Positions 32,477 through 42,379 of a DNA stretch of 64,000 nt are shown here, piece by piece. The position numbers and the translations under genes are program-made. Origin of the DNA: Campylobacterota bacterium (GTDB lineage Bacteria > Campylobacterota > Campylobacteria > Campylobacterales > Thiovulaceae); the NCBI GenBank assembly GCA_030152305.1, contig JASKOM010000007.1, forward strand, positions 1 through 64,000. The letters are read 5' to 3'. Every line of letters starts with the position of its first letter. Positions within the stretch are counted from its first letter, which is position 1. The notes beneath the pieces were generated by a model, which saw nothing but the letters and a program-made list of their open reading frames with translations, had not been told where the DNA came from and did no database searches.

Positions 32477-34385
32477 ATTATTATTGGCGATCACAGTTGG
32501 AGCTTCTCCGATGTCATCTCTTTTTGGAGCAGGAACAACGACCTCATCGACAAAAGATAAAGATTCGAATAGTTCGATCAATTTAAAAGATGACATGGTC
32601 GAGTTAAATATTAACGAAATGGAAATAGAAGATTTTATAAAAATGGTAGCAAAAATAGATAATAAAAATATTTTAATACCAACGTCTGTTCGAGGCAAAA
32701 TTTCTTATGTTTCTAAAAGACCTATTCCGAAAAAAAGTGCTTTTCATATTTTGCAAATGCTTTTAAAAGATAAAGGCTTTACAATGACTGATTCAGGCAA
32801 AGGCTATTATGTCATCGCAAGATTAGCTGATGCCCAAAAAGATTCGCCAAATTTACAAAATCAAGCAACTGAAGAAACGATTCATACGGCAATTTTACCC
32901 GTTAAAAATATGGATGCTGAAAAAATTTCTAATAATTTAAAGAATTTTCTTAGTCGAAGTGGTCGTCTTGTTGTTTCTGGTGAAACAAACTCGATCGTTG
33001 TTACAGATCTTCCTGAAAATGTAAAAGTTATTAAAACTTTAATTAGCAAATTAGATCAAAAACCAAATTTAGAAATCGAATTTGTCGAGTTGAAAAATGT
33101 CAAAGTTGCTGAAGCTCTTCAACAAATGAAAAGCATTGCTGATGCAATTTTTAATCAAAAAATCGATCGTGAAAAAGTCGTTTTATTTAAAAATGACCAA
33201 AATAATTTATTGGGAATTATCGCTGAAAGACAACAGATTAATAAGCTTTTAAAATATGTTGAAAAATTAGACAAAGAAGGCAAAACGACTAAACAGGAAA
33301 CTTATGTTGTTAAATTAAATAATGCAACAGCTGAAGAAGTTATGAAAAATTTAACAACTTTAGTTTCAAAAAAGAAATATGAAAAAGATGAATTACGACC
33401 TACGATTTCGTCAGACAAAGAGTTAAATTCGTTGATTATTTTATCGACAGCTGAAGAATATAAAGAGTTTTTATCGTTAATCGAAGAGCTTGATGTCGAA
33501 CGAAAACAGGTTTATGTAAAAGCTAAAATCGTTGAAATCAGTGAAAGCAAAGCTAGAAATTTAGGTTTAAAATATGGCATTAATGCTTTTACGATTGATG
33601 AAGGCGGTTTATATACACTTGCTTCTACTCTTAACGGTGGTTCGCCAATTGCTTTTTCTGGTGTAACTATTCCATCAAATTTACAAAAAGGTTTCGGTTT
33701 AGGAATTGGTTTGAATTTTTTAAACTCAAATGGTGTTTCGAACACACTTTCTGAACCTTCGATTTTATGTGTGAATAATCAAGAAAGTTCAATTTATGTT
33801 GGTCAAACTGAATCGATTTTGACCTCATCGACACAAGGAGCTTCAACAACAGCACTTGCTCAAAATTCATATTCTAGACAAGATATCGGTTTGACTTTAA
33901 AAATTAAACCACGAATATCAAATGATAATAAAGTAATTATAAATATTGATGCGACACTTGAAGATGTTGTTGCAGGTTCTGGTGGCGGACTTCCAACAAC
34001 AACAAAACGAGAAGTTAAAACGATGGCAGTTGTCAATGATGGTGAAGCCGTTGTTGTCGGTGGATTAATCAAAGATAAAATCACAGAAACTGATAACAGT
34101 GTTCCGTTGTTAGGCGACATTCCGCTATTGGGCTATTTATTCAAGGACAAAATATACAAAGTTGATAAAATCAATCTCGTAATTATTTTAACTCCATATG
34201 TAATTAATAAAAGTTCTGATTTAGATAAATTGCGAGAAAATTTAAGACAACTTTCGAAGTTTGAAACTGATGTTGTTAATAAATTAGTTAGCGACGGAGT
34301 TGAACCGAAAAATTTTATGAAACCTAGCTTTTTAGAAATTGACAACGGTCTTGAATCTTCTGATAAAGATAAAAAAGGTAAATAA
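32463..34385 (+). CDS. Secretin (GspD/CtsD family)
   Basis: N-domains plus secretin core VVNDGEAVVVGGLIKDKITETDNSVPLLGDIPLLGYLFK. Confidence 0.95.
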   Translation: MRLTKLLLAITVGASPMSSLFGAGTTTSSTKDKDSNSSINLKDDMVELNINEMEIEDFIKMVAKIDNKNILIPTSVRGKISYVSKRPIPKKSAFHILQMLLKDKGFTMTDSGKGYYVIARLADAQKDSPNLQNQATEETIHTAILPVKNMDAEKISNNLKNFLSRSGRLVVSGETNSIVVTDLPENVKVIKTLISKLDQKPNLEIEFVELKNVKVAEALQQMKSIADAIFNQKIDREKVVLFKNDQNNLLGIIAERQQINKLLKYVEKLDKEGKTTKQETYVVKLNNATAEEVMKNLTTLVSKKKYEKDELRPTISSDKELNSLIILSTAEEYKEFLSLIEELDVERKQVYVKAKIVEISESKARNLGLKYGINAFTIDEGGLYTLASTLNGGSPIAFSGVTIPSNLQKGFGLGIGLNFLNSNGVSNTLSEPSILCVNNQESSIYVGQTESILTSSTQGASTTALAQNSYSRQDIGLTLKIKPRISNDNKVIINIDATLEDVVAGSGGGLPTTTKREVKTMAVVNDGEAVVVGGLIKDKITETDNSVPLLGDIPLLGYLFKDKIYKVDKINLVIILTPYVINKSSDLDKLRENLRQLSKFETDVVNKLVSDGVEPKNFMKPSFLEIDNGLESSDKDKKGK

Positions 34386-34388
34386 TTT

Positions 34389-35918
34389 ATGATCGAATTG
34401 CCTTTATTTAACTCGATAAAAGAACTTTTTCCTGCTGTTCCTGAAAATATTGATATCGCCGTTGCTCTTAAATATGGTGTTTTATTTGGTAAAAATTATG
34501 ATTCTGATGAGGTATTTTCGTTTGTATCAAATAATAAAATAGGCGAGGGAATAAATTATATTTCTCGTTTGCCTGTTATATTTCCAGTTTATAAACTTGA
34601 AGATATTCAATATGAAAGATTATATCATCGAACTTTAGAATTAAAAAATGATAAAGATCTTCGAGCTACGACAGTTGCAGAAAATAACAAAGATGACACA
34701 GAAGAAAATATTAATCTAGCTGAATTTTTACAAAATTCGTCAGATATTTTAACTTCGGAAGAATCAGCTCCAATTATTAAATTTGTTAATGCTCTGTTTT
34801 TTCAAGCTGTAAAACGAGGTTCGTCAGATATTCATATTGAAACTCACGAACATAACGGTGAAGTTCGTTTTCGAATTGATGGGGCTTTGCAAAAATATGT
34901 AGAAATCGAAAATAAAATCGTAAGTTTAATTATAAGTCGTATCAAAGTTATTTCTAATCTTGATATTTCCGAACGACGAGTTCCTCAAGATGGACGAACT
35001 CAAATAAAAATCGCTGGTGAAGTTGTTGATATTCGGGTTTCTGTTCTTCCATCGTATCACGGCGAACGAGTTGTTATGCGGATATTAATGCAGTCGGATA
35101 ATATTCCTAGTCTTGAAGAATTGGGTTTTTCTGAAGATATGACTGCACAGTTTCGAGAATTATTAAAATTTTCTCACGGAATGATATTAATTACTGGTCC
35201 AACCGGATCAGGAAAATCAACGACATTGCATTCATTTTTACAAAGTATTGCAACTCCAGAAAAAAATATTATCACGGTTGAAGATCCAGTTGAATATAAA
35301 GCAAATAATGTCTCGCAAGTTCAGGCAAATTCCAAAGTTGGTTTAACTTTTGCTTCGGCATTAAGATCGATTTTGCGACAAGATCCAGATATTATCATGG
35401 TCGGTGAAATGCGAGACAAAGAAACAGCAACGATCGGCATTCAAGCGGCATTAACTGGACATTTATTATTATCAACTCTTCATACAAATACGGCAACAGC
35501 GGCAATAACTCGACTTGTTGATATTGGAGTTGATAAATTTTTAATTAGTTCAACATTGCGAGGAGTTCTTGCTCAAAGACTTGTTAGAAAATTATGTAAT
35601 GTCTGCAAAGTCGAAGATCGCATTTCTGAATTATATGCTTCAGAATATGAATTACCTGCTGATGCTCAAATATATAAAGCCAAAGGTTGCCCAAAATGCA
35701 ATTACACAGGTTATAGCGGTCGTCAGGCAATTGGCGAATTATTCATGATGACCGATCGAGCCAAAGAGATAATAAAAGAAAATTCATCTGATTTCGAATT
35801 AAGACGAGCAATGAAGCGAGAAGGAATGCGAACACTTGCCGATAGTTTGATCGACATGGTTCTTAATCATGATACAAGTTTAGACGAGGCAATTCGAATC
35901 GGTTTAAAAGAAGGGTGA
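34389..35918 (+). CDS. GspE/PilB/CtsE family secretion ATPase
   Basis: ILITGPTGSGKSTTLHSFL, EDPVEYKANNVSQVQANSKVGLTFASALRSILRQDPDIIMVGEMRD, zinc CNVC...CPKC. Confidence 0.95.
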   Translation: MIELPLFNSIKELFPAVPENIDIAVALKYGVLFGKNYDSDEVFSFVSNNKIGEGINYISRLPVIFPVYKLEDIQYERLYHRTLELKNDKDLRATTVAENNKDDTEENINLAEFLQNSSDILTSEESAPIIKFVNALFFQAVKRGSSDIHIETHEHNGEVRFRIDGALQKYVEIENKIVSLIISRIKVISNLDISERRVPQDGRTQIKIAGEVVDIRVSVLPSYHGERVVMRILMQSDNIPSLEELGFSEDMTAQFRELLKFSHGMILITGPTGSGKSTTLHSFLQSIATPEKNIITVEDPVEYKANNVSQVQANSKVGLTFASALRSILRQDPDIIMVGEMRDKETATIGIQAALTGHLLLSTLHTNTATAAITRLVDIGVDKFLISSTLRGVLAQRLVRKLCNVCKVEDRISELYASEYELPADAQIYKAKGCPKCNYTGYSGRQAIGELFMMTDRAKEIIKENSSDFELRRAMKREGMRTLADSLIDMVLNHDTSLDEAIRIGLKEG

Positions 35919-36013
35919 AAATAAAAAAATAAATGCGAGATTTCGCTCCAAAGTTAATATAAAATATTGATGATATAATTATTGAAATCTCAAATTTATA
36001 ATTGGAGTCATCT

Positions 36014-37069
36014 TTGCACAAACACTTAATAATTTTAATATCTATAATTTCAATACTATATTCAGCCAGAATTAACGAAATTGCCGAAATTGTAGGAGTT
36101 CGAGACAACCAATTAATTGGTTACGGTCTTGTTGTTGGACTTAGAGGAACTGGTGATAGTTCTTCGGCTTTTTATACCTATCAATCTATTTCTAATATGC
36201 TTCAACTTATGAATATAAAAGTTGAACCTGCTTCGATTAAATCTAAAAATGTTGCTTCTGTTATGGTTACAGCAAAACTTCCATCTTTTACTCGACAAGG
36301 CGATAAAATTTCTGTTACTGTTTCGTCTATCGGCGATGCAAAATCACTTGAAGGTGGAACTTTAATTATGACTCCATTAAAAGGTGTTGATGGTGTAATT
36401 TATGCTCTTGCTCAAGGTGGAGTTAGTGTTGGTGGTTTGCCAAATCAAATGGAAGTCGAAAATCATATTACAGCTGGAACTATTCCAAACGGTGCCGTTG
36501 TTGAACGAGAATTACCATATGATTTATATTCTCAAGAAAATATTAAACTTTCTCTTAAAGAACCAAGTTTTGCAAATGCAATTTCTATTGAAAAAAATGT
36601 AAATAATTATTTTAAAAATAGCAAAACTCAAGTTGCTGTTGCTGTTGATCCAAAAACGATTACTCTTCAAAAACCTGCTGATGTAACTATGATTCAGTTT
36701 CTTGCTCAAATTGAAGCCGTTGAAATTGATTTCAAAGCTAAGAAAAAAATTGTTATTAACGAACGAACTGGAACTATTGTTTCAGGTGTTGATATCGATG
36801 TTTCTCCAATTGTTATAACTCACGGCAAAATTACTATTAAAGTTGGTTCAGCTGATAAATTGCCAACTGGAAATAATGTTCAACAACTTGATGATGAGGT
36901 AGCAATTGACGAGAATAATAATAAAGTTACAACAAATAAAAAAGGTAGCAATATTGCAAATATTACTCGATCGCTTAAAAAATTAGGTGCAAATCCTGGG
37001 GATATTATTTCGATTATTCAAGCCATGAAACAAGCTGGAGCTATTCAAGCCGACATAGAATTATTATAA
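36014..37069 (+). CDS. flgI: Flagellar P-ring protein
   Basis: GVRDNQLIGYGLVVGLRGTGDSS; probable TTG start at 36014 after GGAG. Confidence 0.95.
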   Translation: MHKHLIILISIISILYSARINEIAEIVGVRDNQLIGYGLVVGLRGTGDSSSAFYTYQSISNMLQLMNIKVEPASIKSKNVASVMVTAKLPSFTRQGDKISVTVSSIGDAKSLEGGTLIMTPLKGVDGVIYALAQGGVSVGGLPNQMEVENHITAGTIPNGAVVERELPYDLYSQENIKLSLKEPSFANAISIEKNVNNYFKNSKTQVAVAVDPKTITLQKPADVTMIQFLAQIEAVEIDFKAKKKIVINERTGTIVSGVDIDVSPIVITHGKITIKVGSADKLPTGNNVQQLDDEVAIDENNNKVTTNKKGSNIANITRSLKKLGANPGDIISIIQAMKQAGAIQADIELL

Positions 37070-37086
37070 AAAATAAAAGAGGAACT

Positions 37087-37656
37087 ATGCTTAATAAACT
37101 TGCAAATGTTAGCGAACAACTAACAATGTTAAAACTAAAAAATGATCAATATCAACAAAATTTATCTAAAATAAAAGATTCTCAACTTCGAGAACAGACT
37201 GATCAATTCGAATCGTTAATCGTTAAAACTCTTCTTGATGTTTCAATGGAAGACAGTAATAAATTATTTGGCGAAGAAGCTGGTGATAAAATTTATCAAT
37301 CGATGTTTCGTGAAGAAATCAGTAAATTATCAGCTGGTAGTTTTGGAATTAGCCAAACACTTTTTAATTTTCTCAAAAAGCAACAAGATGAATCGCCAAC
37401 TGCTTCTTCAGTTGAATCACAGCCTAATCAAGATAATACAAAACAGACTCCATTAGAACGGAATAATATTCCTGTTAGTAAATATAGTCCAGTTGATTAC
37501 GAATCTATTCATTCTAAAAATATTGAACAAAATAAACCTGATTTGGCTTCAACTTTACAATCTTCGGAAATTAAACCAAAACCACAACCAACATCTAAAA
37601 ATTCAAGCTCAAAATTATATGACGGTCTTGAACTTGAAATTCTTGGTAAAAATTAA
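37087..37656 (+). CDS. Rod-binding protein (FlgJ N-terminal-like)
   Basis: QFESLIVKTLLDVSMEDSNKLFGEEAGDKIYQSMFREEISK; follows flgI. Confidence 0.75.
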   Translation: MLNKLANVSEQLTMLKLKNDQYQQNLSKIKDSQLREQTDQFESLIVKTLLDVSMEDSNKLFGEEAGDKIYQSMFREEISKLSAGSFGISQTLFNFLKKQQDESPTASSVESQPNQDNTKQTPLERNNIPVSKYSPVDYESIHSKNIEQNKPDLASTLQSSEIKPKPQPTSKNSSSKLYDGLELEILGKN

Positions 37657-37665
37657 AATTTAATT

Positions 37666-38004
37666 ATGACAAAAAAGATGACTATAAAAATCGATAATTT
37701 TCGATTTGAGACTATTATTGGCATATTAGATTTTGAACGAAAAATTCCGCAAGATATTATTATTTCGTTTCGAGCTGATTATCAATATTCAAATGGTAAT
37801 TTTATAGATTATGCAAAAATTTATAATATTATAAAAGACAGCATGATAAATATGAAATTTCACCTCATCGAAGAAGCTTTAATATATTTATTTAATTTTA
37901 TTTCTCAAGAATATGAACTTGATTATTTAAATATTAAAATAACAAAACCGTCTATTTTGCCAAATGCCGAAGTATCCGTAGAAATGGAGGAATTTTTTGC
38001 TTAA
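37666..38004 (+). CDS. folB: Dihydroneopterin aldolase-like
   Basis: FRFETIIGILDFERKIPQDIIISFRADY; IKITKPSILPNAEVSVEME. Confidence 0.8.
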   Translation: MTKKMTIKIDNFRFETIIGILDFERKIPQDIIISFRADYQYSNGNFIDYAKIYNIIKDSMINMKFHLIEEALIYLFNFISQEYELDYLNIKITKPSILPNAEVSVEMEEFFA

Positions 38005-39601
38005 TTCAAGCAAAATATTTAAATTTATTCCAAAACTATTTTCAAAAAAAGGAAATAGTTTTTTAGTATCGATTTATAATCCATACTCTCCAGATTTATA
38101 TCAAGTTGAAAATAATGGTGATGTTACAAATTTTATTCCAGTTCCTGCTCGAGAACAAAAACGACAACGGGGACGAAAAATATTCTCTTTTTTAGCTAAC
38201 ACTGATTTTACTTTTGACACGATTGATATTAGTAAAAATATTCCAGACGATGAGGTCGAAGATGCACTTTATGGAATAATTTACGAAGAACTTGATAATT
38301 CAATTGAATATCATATCGTGTTTGATGAAATCAAAAAAGGTGAAAATGAAAAAGGGGAATTTAGAACTTTTAATATTTTTATTATCGATCCAAATATTGC
38401 TCAATATGTTTCAAGCACAATAAGCAGAACGATAAAATATATTGATCGTGTTTATCCATTACCGTTATTATTCAAAAGTATTTATAAATTTTCAGCAATA
38501 TTAGATCGCACAGAATGTTTTATTTATACTTATAGAGACGGAACTTCATTTAATTTATTTATCAACGGTGAATTAATTTATACAAAAGCACTGATTTTTT
38601 CGACGATTAACTTTTTTGAAAAATTTGTAGAACTAACAGAAGAAGAAATAAGTTATCCCGAATTTTGTAAAATAGTTACTATTGAAAATATATTATTATC
38701 AAAAAATAAATATCGATCAGCTTTAACAAAAAGTTTTTTTTCACTATTTGATGAAATCAATGACATAATTAATTATATTAAACGAAACTTTTCAATCGAA
38801 AAAATAGATAATTTATATTATTCATCGAATATTGGAAATATATTGGGTTTAGCTGAATATTCTAGAACTTCAGTTGCTGAACATTCATTTAATGGTTTCT
38901 TAAACGAGTTTTCAGTTAAGTTTCCTGAAGGTTTAGATGAAATTCACTATTTAGTTTATTTAACATATCAATTAAATAGTTCCAGAAATATATATTTAAC
39001 TGTTCTTAAACCGCCTCTTCCGTTTTATGAACGACAGAGTGGAAAATTAATTTTAGCAACAGTTGGTTCAGTTTTTTTATCAATTTTATATCCTTGGTAT
39101 AACTATCATATGACTCATTTTTTGAATATAAATATTGAAAAAAAGCGAGAATCGATAATATTAATAAGAGAAAAATATAATGATCGAAAAGCTGAACTTG
39201 ATAAATATGATGCTGAAATATCAAAAGTAAAAAGCGAGTTTGATATTCATAAAAAAAGATTTGATGATAAATTTAATTTATTAAATGATATTTATCAAAA
39301 AAGGGTTTCATATACAATGAAAGGTGCTGAAATTTTAAAATTTACAATATCTTTAAATTCTCATAAAGTTCTTGTTTCAACGATTCAATATTCTCAAGAT
39401 GAAGCAAAAGATAAAATACAAGGTTCATTTAAGTTAGATATTTTAGCAACTGATGATATATATATAACTAATTTATTAAAATATTTAATAAAAGAACGAG
39501 AAATTTATACTGATAATATCGAACTGGATCGTGGAATAGATCATTATCGGGCAAAACTTAAAATTTTAGATTCAATAAATTTGGGAGCTTCAGAACAGTG
39601 A
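37997..39601 (+). CDS. Membrane protein resembling a PilM/PilN-type assembly platform fusion
   Basis: Cytoplasmic N-half, TM at LILATVGSVFLSILYPW, periplasmic coiled coil then small alpha/beta domain. Confidence 0.4.
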   Translation: MLNSSKIFKFIPKLFSKKGNSFLVSIYNPYSPDLYQVENNGDVTNFIPVPAREQKRQRGRKIFSFLANTDFTFDTIDISKNIPDDEVEDALYGIIYEELDNSIEYHIVFDEIKKGENEKGEFRTFNIFIIDPNIAQYVSSTISRTIKYIDRVYPLPLLFKSIYKFSAILDRTECFIYTYRDGTSFNLFINGELIYTKALIFSTINFFEKFVELTEEEISYPEFCKIVTIENILLSKNKYRSALTKSFFSLFDEINDIINYIKRNFSIEKIDNLYYSSNIGNILGLAEYSRTSVAEHSFNGFLNEFSVKFPEGLDEIHYLVYLTYQLNSSRNIYLTVLKPPLPFYERQSGKLILATVGSVFLSILYPWYNYHMTHFLNINIEKKRESIILIREKYNDRKAELDKYDAEISKVKSEFDIHKKRFDDKFNLLNDIYQKRVSYTMKGAEILKFTISLNSHKVLVSTIQYSQDEAKDKIQGSFKLDILATDDIYITNLLKYLIKEREIYTDNIELDRGIDHYRAKLKILDSINLGASEQ

Positions 39602-40389
39602 ATAAAATATTCGAATTAATAGGCGATCCAATCGTCTCTTTTTTTAGGCAAATTCCTGAAGTTGGTAAATTTGTAATTTTTTACTTACAACTTTTACCGT
39701 TAATTTTTGTTCCACCATATCGAATAAAAGAGATATTAAAACATGTTGAAATCATCGGTGTTAAGTCTTGGGGAGTAATTTCGCTAACAGCAATTTTTAC
39801 TGGAATGATCGAAGCGATTCAGTTATATGCAGGTTTTAAACAATTTGGAGCTGAAAACTTTATGGGTTATACGATATTTGTTTCAATTACAAAAGAATTA
39901 GGTCCTGTATTTGCTACTTTAATGGTCATAAGTCGAGCAATTTCAGCAATGACAGCTGAATTAGGAACAATGCGAGTTACTGAACAAATCGATGCTATCG
40001 ATATTTTGGGAATTGATTCACGACGATATTTATTAATTCCACGAATAATTGCAACTACAATCGCTTTACCATTGCTCGTAATTTTGTTTGACTTTTTAGC
40101 GAATTTAAGTGCTTTTTTAATTTCATCTCATGTTTTAGGCTTAAATCCAACTATTTATCAAAATATTATTCAAAAGTTAATTTCGTTTAGTGATATTTAT
40201 ACTGGAATTATTAAATCTATTGCTTTTGGTTTTGCAATTGGTTCAATTGGCTCATATGTTGGATATTTCACAGAAGGCGGTGCAAAAGGTGTCGGTGAAA
40301 GCACAACAAAAGCCGTTGTTTATTCTTCTGTTTCGATATTTGCCGTAAATTATGTTTTTTCTGTTTTGTTTTTCTTTTTAGGTTACTAA
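39598..40389 (+). CDS. mlaE: MlaE-family lipid ABC transporter permease
   Basis: GTG start; GVISLTAIFTGMIEAIQ, ELGPVFATLMVISRAISAMTAELGTMRVTEQIDA. Confidence 0.9.
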   Translation: MNKIFELIGDPIVSFFRQIPEVGKFVIFYLQLLPLIFVPPYRIKEILKHVEIIGVKSWGVISLTAIFTGMIEAIQLYAGFKQFGAENFMGYTIFVSITKELGPVFATLMVISRAISAMTAELGTMRVTEQIDAIDILGIDSRRYLLIPRIIATTIALPLLVILFDFLANLSAFLISSHVLGLNPTIYQNIIQKLISFSDIYTGIIKSIAFGFAIGSIGSYVGYFTEGGAKGVGESTTKAVVYSSVSIFAVNYVFSVLFFFLGY

Positions 40390-40392
40390 TTT

Positions 40393-41784
40393 TTGAAAGA
40401 AATAATTTTATCAATTAAAAACTTGTCAATTTCAATTGGCAATAAAAAAATATTAAATAATATAAATTTAAATTTATATAACGGTGAAATTTTATCAATA
40501 GTTGGTGAAAGCGGATCTGGAAAAACTATTTTGTCTCATTCGATTTTAAGACTTTTGCCAAATAATTCAAATATCGAAACTGGTGAAATATATTATAAAA
40601 ATATAAATTTATTAAAAATCGATGAGGTCAAAATTCAACAAATTCGTGGTAATAAAATCGCTTATATTTTTCAAGAACCTATGAAAAGTTTAAATCCTCT
40701 TCAAAAAGTTGGTTCGCAAATCGAAGAAGCTATATTAATTCACAGACAAATTAATAAAAAAGAATTAATTAACGAACTAGAAAAATTATTAAATCGTGTG
40801 TCGCTCAAAATGGAACAAATGGCTCAATTACCTCATCAATTATCTGGTGGCGAACGACAACGAGTTTTAATTGCAATGGCACTTGCAAATTCGCCCGATA
40901 TTTTAATTGCCGATGAACCAACAACAGCTCTTGATTGGGAACTTCAACGAGATATTTTGAATTTTATTAAAAATTTAAAAATAACAACTATTTTAGTTTC
41001 TCATAATTTGCCAATTGTTCGAAATATTGCTGATAAAATCGTTGTTTTAAAAAATGGAGAATTAATCGAGTTTGGCACAACTGAAAATATTTTTTCGAAT
41101 CCAAAACATGAATATACAAAAATTCTTTCGGCTGAACCACCAATTATAAAAAAGAATTTTTTTATTAGCGATATCGAATTATTAAATATTAAAAATTTAA
41201 AAATAAAATATGGCAAACGAGAAATAATTAACGATTTTTCATTTAGTTTAAAACAAGGCGAATCTATCGGTATCGCTGGTCGCAGTGGTTCAGGTAAAAG
41301 TTCTATTTCAAAGGCAATCGTTGGTTTAATTTCAAGTTGGAATGGTGAAATAATTAAAAATTTATCTCGTCGTGAAGATATTCAAATGGTTTTTCAAGAT
41401 CCGTTTAATAGTTTAAATCCACGAATGACTATTAAAAAAATTGTTGGTGAAGGTTTAGAAATTGCTGGAATCGATGAGGTCGAAATAAATAAACAAATAT
41501 TCGATATGTTTCCAAGTTTAAATTTAAAATTAGAATTATTAGAAAAATTACCTCATCAATTATCTGGTGGCGAAAGACAACGAATTTCGATAGCAAGAGC
41601 AATAATTATGAAACCTAAAATTATAATTCTTGATGAACCAACATCAGCACTCGATCGAGTTTCGTCATTTCAGATTTTGCAATTATTAATAAATATTCGA
41701 GAAAATTTGAAAATTAGTTATATCGTGATTTCGCATGATCAAGAATTATTAGAAAGATTAACTGATAAAATAATAAAAATATAA
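40393..41784 (+). CDS. Double-ATPase oligopeptide-type ABC protein (DppDF/YejF-like)
   Basis: Two Walker A (GESGSGKT, GRSGSGKS) and two LSGGERQR signatures. Confidence 0.9.
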   Translation: MKEIILSIKNLSISIGNKKILNNINLNLYNGEILSIVGESGSGKTILSHSILRLLPNNSNIETGEIYYKNINLLKIDEVKIQQIRGNKIAYIFQEPMKSLNPLQKVGSQIEEAILIHRQINKKELINELEKLLNRVSLKMEQMAQLPHQLSGGERQRVLIAMALANSPDILIADEPTTALDWELQRDILNFIKNLKITTILVSHNLPIVRNIADKIVVLKNGELIEFGTTENIFSNPKHEYTKILSAEPPIIKKNFFISDIELLNIKNLKIKYGKREIINDFSFSLKQGESIGIAGRSGSGKSSISKAIVGLISSWNGEIIKNLSRREDIQMVFQDPFNSLNPRMTIKKIVGEGLEIAGIDEVEINKQIFDMFPSLNLKLELLEKLPHQLSGGERQRISIARAIIMKPKIIILDEPTSALDRVSSFQILQLLINIRENLKISYIVISHDQELLERLTDKIIKI

Positions 41785-41799
41785 AGAACAGGATAAATA

Positions 41800-42378
41800 A
41801 TGAATATTATAATTAATAGTTTGATAAATAGTATAAATATAAAAAAAACAATTCTTGAAAATGTCGAGTTAATAAATAGCATAGAACAATTAGCTTTGAA
41901 AATAGCAGATAATTTAAAAAATGGTCGTAAATTATTAGTTGCTGGAAATGGTGGTAGTGCTGGTGATGCTCAACATATTGTTGCTGAACTTGTTAGTCGT
42001 TTTTATCTTGAACGAAAAGGCTTAAAAGCTATCGCTTTAACAACTGATAGTTCGATAATGACTGGCATAGGCAACGATTACGGTTTCGATTATATTTTTT
42101 CAAGACAAATTGAAGCAATCGGCGATCAAGATGATATTTTTTTAGCTATTTCAACTAGTGGTAATTCTAAAAATATATTAGCTGGAATTGATATGGCTAA
42201 AAAATTAGGCTTATTTGTTATCGGTTTAACAGGTGAAACTGGTGGTAAAATGTTGGATTTATGCGATGAGGTCATTCGTGTTCCATCTAGAGATACTCCT
42301 CGAATTCAAGAAGTTCATATATTAATTGGTCATATTTTATGTGAAATTATTGAACACGAATTATTTGGAAAAAAATAA
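41800..42378 (+). CDS. gmhA: Phosphoheptose isomerase
   Basis: VAGNGGSAGDAQHIVAELVSRF; STSGNSKNILAGI. Confidence 0.93.
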   Translation: MNIIINSLINSINIKKTILENVELINSIEQLALKIADNLKNGRKLLVAGNGGSAGDAQHIVAELVSRFYLERKGLKAIALTTDSSIMTGIGNDYGFDYIFSRQIEAIGDQDDIFLAISTSGNSKNILAGIDMAKKLGLFVIGLTGETGGKMLDLCDEVIRVPSRDTPRIQEVHILIGHILCEIIEHELFGKK

Positions 42379-42379
42379 A

